The notes under the pieces: model-generated | Seen by the model: only the letters and a program-made list of their open reading frames with translations | Database searches by the model: none | What the model was told of the DNA's origin: nothing | Shown here: in pieces, positions 3,847-7,942 of the stretch | Position numbering within the stretch: the stretch's first letter is position 1 | Layout of the letters: the number at the start of each line of letters is the position of its first letter | Assembly: GCA_002068375.1 (NCBI GenBank) | Contig: MVZL01000051.1 | Location: forward strand, 1 to 7,942 | Direction of reading: 5' to 3' | Source of the DNA: Tenericutes bacterium ADurb.BinA155 | Lineage (GTDB): Bacteria > Bacillota_I > Bacilli_A > RFN20 > CAG-826 | DNA length: 7,942 bases | Program-made: the position numbers and the translations under genes

Positions 3847-6085
3847 ACGCCCCGGTCCGCACGAGGCACGCTAAACCATCCGCCATCGTCCCGCTCAAGG
3901 AATTGGACGAGACCGTGAACGTGTTTCCGCTATAAAGATCGGTATAGGTTCCATTACTCAACACGTGGGTAGTATAGGTGAGGGAGCCACTATAGCCCGA
4001 AACATCAACGAGGCTGATTCCGTAAAGCCCATTCCCCGAACGTTCGACTCCAACCAGATGGTAGTTATCATTGCTCACATACTCGCTGCTCGCCCCGATC
4101 ATTTGATTATGGAAAGAATTAGCGGCCTTAACTTTGGTGGAAAGGTAAGAAGAAGATAAGGTGCTATTCATCGTCGTACCCGGTCGGACAAAATAGAGGG
4201 CATGGGCATCGGCCCGAGCCGCGATTAAGCCCCAGGCGAGATTCACTTGGTCTTGGGTCGTATTTTTGCTGCTACCGGAATCATTCATGTAGGTATCATG
4301 GCTTTCCGCCCAAAGCACGGTCTTGCTGGCGGCTTGGCCATCAAGGTAAGAAGAGGTTGAGGAGGTCGCTGCGCTTTGATTAACCACGCCGGATAAAACC
4401 TTATAACCCACCGAATTATCAGTCAAAGCATTGAGATAATTATTGTAGTAGCTCCGGCTCCGGGAGGATCCAACCGAATCGAGGACTTCCCCATAGTTAA
4501 AGAGGGTGACGCCCTTGGCCTTGGCGTAGGTCGTGGCCGCCACCGCCGTGTTCGTCCAAAAGTCGGAGGCGTAATCGCCATCTAAAGGAGTTTCGATGTG
4601 CTTGGCCGCGTCAAAGCGGAATCCGGAGACACCGCAATCGATACAACTCTTCAAATAAGAAAGCACGCGGGATTGGACATAGCTATTGCTGGTATCAAGA
4701 TCAGGGCAGCAGATATTTTCGTGGGTAATGGTGTAAGTGGATGTGTCATTCCAATCCGCGGCCTTATAGACATGAAAGGTCGAGCTTTGATTGTTATAGA
4801 TGTAAGGCTCATACGCGGCAACTTGGGAGTCGGGTGTATTGCTCGAAGAACCGCCCGCCATATGGTTGGCCACCACATCAACGATGATCTTGATCCCCCG
4901 AGTCTTCGCTGCGGTGCAAAGAGAAGTCAGGCTACCTTCGGTTCCGATCCAGGAAGAAGTCGCGATGCTGAAGGCGATCGGCTGATAAAGCTTCCACCAC
5001 TGACCCGAAGTATCGGTCCACGAAGCGGAATAGTCTTTGCACTGCTGCATCGGCGAAGTTTGAATCGCGCTATAGCCGGCGGCTTTAATCGCATCAAGGT
5101 TTGCTTCGATTGTGGCTAACGACCAGTCGAAGCAATGAAGGATCAAGCCTTGATCCGAGCCGTCGGTGATCGTATCTTCTCCGGAATCCGCCATCGCGGC
5201 CACGGCCGAAGCATAGAGTCCAGTCAAACCACTCATCTTGTACACGGAATAGTTGCCATTACTATCCGCCACGAAATCGCTGAGCTTCAAGGATTCGTCG
5301 CCACCCGGATCTTTGTTGTTCCAGTCTCCGGCGGGGTGAACGATGTAATTGAGGGTAGTCGTCGTTCCCCAAGTCGACAAAGGCAAAGCCCAATAAACGC
5401 CATAGGAATCACTTCGGTCAAAAGCGTATTGGGTTCCGTTACCGCTCGTCCAGACCCAAGTCCCGTAAGCATTATTGCTGTTGATGTAGGTCGCATCGCT
5501 TCGATGATAATGGAAATAGAGGTAATTGGATGTGCTTAAATTTTTCGCGTTGGTGGAACTAAGACAACTATAAACGCACGAGACCGAGGTGATGGTGATG
5601 GCGCTGCTAACCGAAGCCAATTTGAAATAATTGGAAGAAACGTTGACGGCAGTCCCACTACTTAAGCTCGTCGCACTTCCTTGGAAAGAGGTGCTATCGG
5701 AAGTATAGAGGCTTAAGCCCCCACTTCCAGCATCGCTAAAGGTCACCGTGATCGCACTTAATCCGGTTAAGGCGGTAGCGTTATACAGGAAGGCATTGGA
5801 GCTAGAGAGCAAGGCATAGGCCCCCGAGGAAGCTATACAATTTTGATAATGGATCGTGATGGAGGTTCCGCTTAAGGTCACCGCGTCCTCATTCGCCTCC
5901 AAAAAGGAATGCGAGGTCGTATCCGTAATTTTGCCATTGCTCGAAGTAAGAGTGAGGGTGTAGTTGCTCGCTCCAGCCGCCCGTTCGCTAAAGTCCATCC
6001 GGCCGAGCAAAGCCACCGCTAAAACCAAAACGCCCCCGATGAGGGCTCCCGCTTTTAGCACTGTGAAAGTGGATGGCCGATTCAT
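3845..6085 (-). CDS. Secreted alpha-amylase, GH13_28 (AmyE type) with CBM41-like module
   Basis: Extracellular endo-acting starch hydrolase (alpha-1,4 linkages), 746 aa. Residues 1-39 look like a signal peptide: Arg3 and Lys11, hydrophobic 12-28, possible cleavage after AGA at 37-39. Residues about 40-180 are a Ser/Thr-rich beta module I cannot name. About 186-285 resembles the CBM41 (pullulanase-associated) starch-binding fold: FHYHRSD, aromatic GTWVW at 208-212, VHPAGDWNNKDPGGD at 249-263. The catalytic barrel starts near 311. Region I is DVVANH (403-408), region II GFRFDAAKH with nucleophile Asp492, region III Glu533 (acid/base) and region IV WAESHD with His596-Asp597. The ESHDTY region and the FRFDAAKHIE stretch are very close to Bacillus subtilis AmyE, placing it in GH13_28. 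A C-terminal beta domain runs from about 666. All catalytic residues are present, so it should be active. There is no LPxTG or other obvious anchor. Eleven cysteines in the mature part, including a vicinal pair at 459-460, are unusual for a Firmicutes exoenzyme. Confidence 0.95.
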   Translation of the reverse strand: MNRPSTFTVLKAGALIGGVLVLAVALLGRMDFSERAAGASNYTLTLTSSNGKITDTTSHSFLEANEDAVTLSGTSITIHYQNCIASSGAYALLSSSNAFLYNATALTGLSAITVTFSDAGSGGLSLYTSDSTSFQGSATSLSSGTAVNVSSNYFKLASVSSAITITSVSCVYSCLSSTNAKNLSTSNYLYFHYHRSDATYINSNNAYGTWVWTSGNGTQYAFDRSDSYGVYWALPLSTWGTTTTLNYIVHPAGDWNNKDPGGDESLKLSDFVADSNGNYSVYKMSGLTGLYASAVAAMADSGEDTITDGSDQGLILHCFDWSLATIEANLDAIKAAGYSAIQTSPMQQCKDYSASWTDTSGQWWKLYQPIAFSIATSSWIGTEGSLTSLCTAAKTRGIKIIVDVVANHMAGGSSSNTPDSQVAAYEPYIYNNQSSTFHVYKAADWNDTSTYTITHENICCPDLDTSNSYVQSRVLSYLKSCIDCGVSGFRFDAAKHIETPLDGDYASDFWTNTAVAATTYAKAKGVTLFNYGEVLDSVGSSRSRSYYNNYLNALTDNSVGYKVLSGVVNQSAATSSTSSYLDGQAASKTVLWAESHDTYMNDSGSSKNTTQDQVNLAWGLIAARADAHALYFVRPGTTMNSTLSSSYLSTKVKAANSFHNQMIGASSEYVSNDNYHLVGVERSGNGLYGISLVDVSGYSGSLTYTTHVLSNGTYTDLYSGNTFTVSSNSLSGTMADGLACLVRTGA

Positions 6086-6088
6086 GTT

Positions 6089-6117
6089 CCCCTTTGAATC
6101 TCTATTGAGTTATTATG
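6089..6117 (-). promoter_or_regulatory. Amylase -10 element and Shine-Dalgarno
   Basis: On the minus strand CATAAT (6112-6117) matches TATAAT at five of six positions, and AAAGGGG (6089-6095) lies 3 nt before the ATG at 6085, a slightly tight but usable ribosome binding site. The 5' untranslated region would be about 20 nt. No good -35 box is visible at 16-18 bp, which would fit activator-dependent transcription. Confidence 0.5.
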
Positions 6118-6160
6118 CCCTTCTTTTTCGGCAAAACTACCGCCAAATGGGCCTCTTTCT

Positions 6161-6189
6161 TGACGATTTCCTTGAAAATCCAATCGTCA
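6161..6189. promoter_or_regulatory. Candidate operator dyad between amylase and ABC exporter genes
   Basis: TGACGATT (6161-6168) and AATCGTCA (6182-6189) are a perfect 8-bp inverted repeat; outside a single mismatch the symmetry continues for three more pairs (CTT 6157-6159 with GAA 6191-6193). Arm centres are 21 bp apart, two helical turns, so a dimeric regulator could touch both from one face of the DNA. It lies 76 bp upstream of the amylase start and 95 bp upstream of the exporter start. A TTGACG (-35-like, + strand, 6160-6165) overlaps the left arm. It does not look like a catabolite (cre) box. Confidence 0.45.
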
Positions 6190-6277
6190 CGAAGTTTCCG
6201 CAACTTTATTTTGCCCCTGCCAATTCAGCGTTCCGCAACCGATTTTTCCTTCCCTTTTCAATGAACGAGCGGACAAT

Positions 6278-6282
6278 AAGGG
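6278..6282 (+). promoter_or_regulatory. Short-spaced Shine-Dalgarno deciding the ABC exporter start
   Basis: AAGGG lies 2 nt before the ATG at 6285. An in-frame ATG eight codons upstream (6261) has only pyrimidine-rich sequence before it and no Shine-Dalgarno, so 6285 is preferred. The spacing is shorter than usual, and the start remains uncertain by these eight codons. Confidence 0.45.
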
Positions 6283-6284
6283 AC

Positions 6285-7942
6285 ATGAAGAAAGGCTACT
6301 CCACAATTTCTAACGCCCATTACACCTTAAAAGTTGGGCAGCGTCACACCCGGTGGTATGTCCCTTATTTTCTTGTGAAGATCCTTTGTAGCGTCCTCAC
6401 TCCGCTCCTCACCACTATCACTTCGACCGTGGTCGTTTACGCCTTGAGCCAAGGTTTCGATAACCAGCAATACCTTTGGACGATCCTTGCCTTAAGCGGC
6501 GCCCTCTTAGTGAGTGGACTCCTCCAAGCTCTCGTCGACGAACGCTACGAGTGGCTCAGCACCTTTGCCCGGTCCGAAACCGCCTGGGCCGATTTGATGA
6601 AGAAGGTCCTCTCGACCGATTACCCCAATATCGAAATTCGGGAAAAGCGGTCGGTCTTCACCCGGGGTTTCGCCGCGCTCGACAGCAACTGGGTTGGGAT
6701 CGAAGGGATGATGAAACAATACCCCGGTTTCTATGTCGGCATCATCGGCATGACCGTCTATGGGATTCTCACCGCGATTTATGTCCCGTGGGTTCTCTTT
6801 ATCTTGGGTGGAATGCTCGCGACCAATCTTCTTATCGGGATCTGGGCTTATAACTTCATGGTCAAAACCGAACAGGAGTCCGAAGAAAACTATCACCGAC
6901 GCGAGATTCTGAGCGACAACACCACCTCGAAGGAATATGCGAAGGACGTCCGGTCCTATCGCCTGCAGAAATGGTTCTTGAGTCTCTTTGATAGCCTCAC
7001 GAAGCAAGTGGGCGCCCTCGAATTTAAATCGCGGGTTCGTTTCTTCCTTGGGAGCGTGTCCGATAGCATCTTTGCTTTGGCCCGCGATCTGATCGCCTAT
7101 TCCTTTCTCATCGGGATGGCGATTAATCAGAAGATCGACATTTCAACCTTTGTCTTTCTCACCGGCATCGTTGCGGGATTCTCTAGTTGGGTCAATTCCT
7201 TCACGGTCTCCTTCAATAACATGCGCCGTTTCGGGGTTGCGGTTGGCCAGTTCCGCGAGGCGTTAAACCTTCCTGATCCGAAAAAAGAAAGCACCCATGA
7301 CATCAGTAAACTCCAAAAGCCGATCGCGATCACCCTCGAACACGTTTGCTTTACCTATCCGGGAAGCGATCACGAAATTCTTCACGATATCTCGCTCAGC
7401 GTGAAGCCAGGCGAGCGGATTGCACTTGTCGGGGATAACGGGGCGGGTAAAACGACGCTCGTCAAACTCCTCGCTGGACTATACGCCCCCACCTCCGGCC
7501 GTATCCTCATCAATGGCATCGACGCCCAAGAATTCTCCCGCGATGATTATTTCGCTTTGGTCTCCCCGGTATTCCAAGATAGCCAACCTCTCGCCTTCAC
7601 CGTGTTCAATAACGTGGCCTGCACCGATAAAGAAGAAGGCAACCTCGCGGCTTTTTGGTCGGCGGTGAGCAAGGCTGGCCTCAAGGAAAAAGTCGAGAGT
7701 CTTCCTCAAAAAGAAGATACCTACATCACTCAGACCTTCGATCTCTCGGGCGTTCGCCTCTCCGGAGGCGAAACCCAAAAGCTGATGCTGGCCCGTTCCC
7801 TTTATAAAGGCGCGCCGATTCTTTTGCTCGATGAGCCGACCGCTGCCCTTGATCCTCTTAGCGAGCAGGCGATGTATGAGCAGTATCTGAGCTTTTCCAA
7901 AAATAACACATCCTTCTTTATTTCCCACCGCCTCGCCTCAAC
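6285..7942 (+). CDS. ABC exporter, fused membrane and ATPase domains, 3' partial
   Basis: The reading frame is open from 6285 to the window edge (552 codons plus two bases) with no stop or frameshift. It encodes a type IV (exporter-fold) ABC half-transporter in the cytoplasmic membrane. About six hydrophobic segments lie near residues 24-53, 62-83, 148-166, 168-190, 258-280 and 288-306, followed by an ATPase domain from about 348. Visible ATPase motifs: Walker A GDNGAGKT (383-390, Lys389), Q-loop Gln431, signature LSGGE (492-496), Walker B ILLLDE with catalytic Glu517, D-loop ALD (521-523) and switch His548. All are intact, so it should hydrolyse ATP. Only the last 20-50 residues should be missing. 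There is no N-terminal peptidase domain. Substrate is unknown; relatives export peptides, lipids or drugs as homo- or heterodimers. It is divergent from the amylase, and any partner gene would lie to the right of the window. Confidence 0.9.
   Translation, partial: MKKGYSTISNAHYTLKVGQRHTRWYVPYFLVKILCSVLTPLLTTITSTVVVYALSQGFDNQQYLWTILALSGALLVSGLLQALVDERYEWLSTFARSETAWADLMKKVLSTDYPNIEIREKRSVFTRGFAALDSNWVGIEGMMKQYPGFYVGIIGMTVYGILTAIYVPWVLFILGGMLATNLLIGIWAYNFMVKTEQESEENYHRREILSDNTTSKEYAKDVRSYRLQKWFLSLFDSLTKQVGALEFKSRVRFFLGSVSDSIFALARDLIAYSFLIGMAINQKIDISTFVFLTGIVAGFSSWVNSFTVSFNNMRRFGVAVGQFREALNLPDPKKESTHDISKLQKPIAITLEHVCFTYPGSDHEILHDISLSVKPGERIALVGDNGAGKTTLVKLLAGLYAPTSGRILINGIDAQEFSRDDYFALVSPVFQDSQPLAFTVFNNVACTDKEEGNLAAFWSAVSKAGLKEKVESLPQKEDTYITQTFDLSGVRLSGGETQKLMLARSLYKGAPILLLDEPTAALDPLSEQAMYEQYLSFSKNNTSFFISHRLAS

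Noticed and set aside
6476..6853. Plus-strand open frame of 125 codons inside the exporter region.
   Set aside because: It is out of frame with the exporter, whose membrane segments and ATPase motifs lie in the continuous frame from 6285.
6507..7007. Long open frame on the minus strand opposite the ABC exporter (166 codons), and similar ones opposite other genes, such as 139-807.
   Set aside because: They are antisense to genes with full family motifs, have no recognisable domains and no start signals. They are shadow frames caused by codon bias.

Overview
The window carries six protein genes. The two at the edges are cut by the window ends. The sequence suggests an anaerobic, carbohydrate-using member of the Firmicutes (Bacilli, perhaps an uncultured gut or rumen lineage near Erysipelotrichales/RFN20). 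The reasons are: a GH13_28 (Bacillus AmyE-type) secreted amylase, a ferredoxin-type variant of thioredoxin reductase, a radical-SAM activator of the anaerobic ribonucleotide reductase, TTGACA-type promoter signals, and compact U-tailed terminators. Tryptophan is written TGG and TGA is used as a stop, so the code is standard, not Mycoplasma-like. Base composition looks moderate (about half G+C) and even across the genes. The lineage is inference; the gene families are seen directly.

Layout. 1-879 (+): thioredoxin-reductase-like flavoprotein, 5' end missing. 884-916: bidirectional terminator shared with the convergent gene. 924-1619 (-): anaerobic ribonucleotide reductase activating enzyme. 1620-1835: divergent control region with a 9-bp palindrome against the activase start, a TTGACA promoter facing right, a folded leader and an intrinsic terminator placed before the next gene. 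1836-3305 (+): NCS2 nucleobase permease. 3362-3802 (+): small zinc-ribbon membrane protein. 3816-3846: second shared terminator. 3845-6085 (-): large secreted alpha-amylase with an N-terminal beta-rich module and a CBM41-like starch-binding module. 6086-6284: divergent control region with an 8-bp spaced dyad. 6285-7942 (+): ABC exporter, six membrane segments fused to an ATPase, running off the right edge.

How the genes fit together. The redox flavoprotein and the ribonucleotide reductase activase sit tail to tail and could both serve anaerobic deoxynucleotide synthesis (disulfide reduction and glycyl-radical formation), but no operon links them. The nucleobase permease has the clearest regulatory layout: a promoter, about 85 nt of leader, then a strong terminator about 45 bp before the start codon, which suggests transcription attenuation. 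The amylase would break down extracellular starch. The ABC exporter is divergent from it and its substrate is unknown.

I found no phage, insertion sequence, CRISPR array, tRNA or rRNA. The most interesting items are the permease leader, the unusual redox enzyme lacking NADPH-binding motifs, the amylase N-terminal module, and two inverted repeats in the divergent promoter regions.
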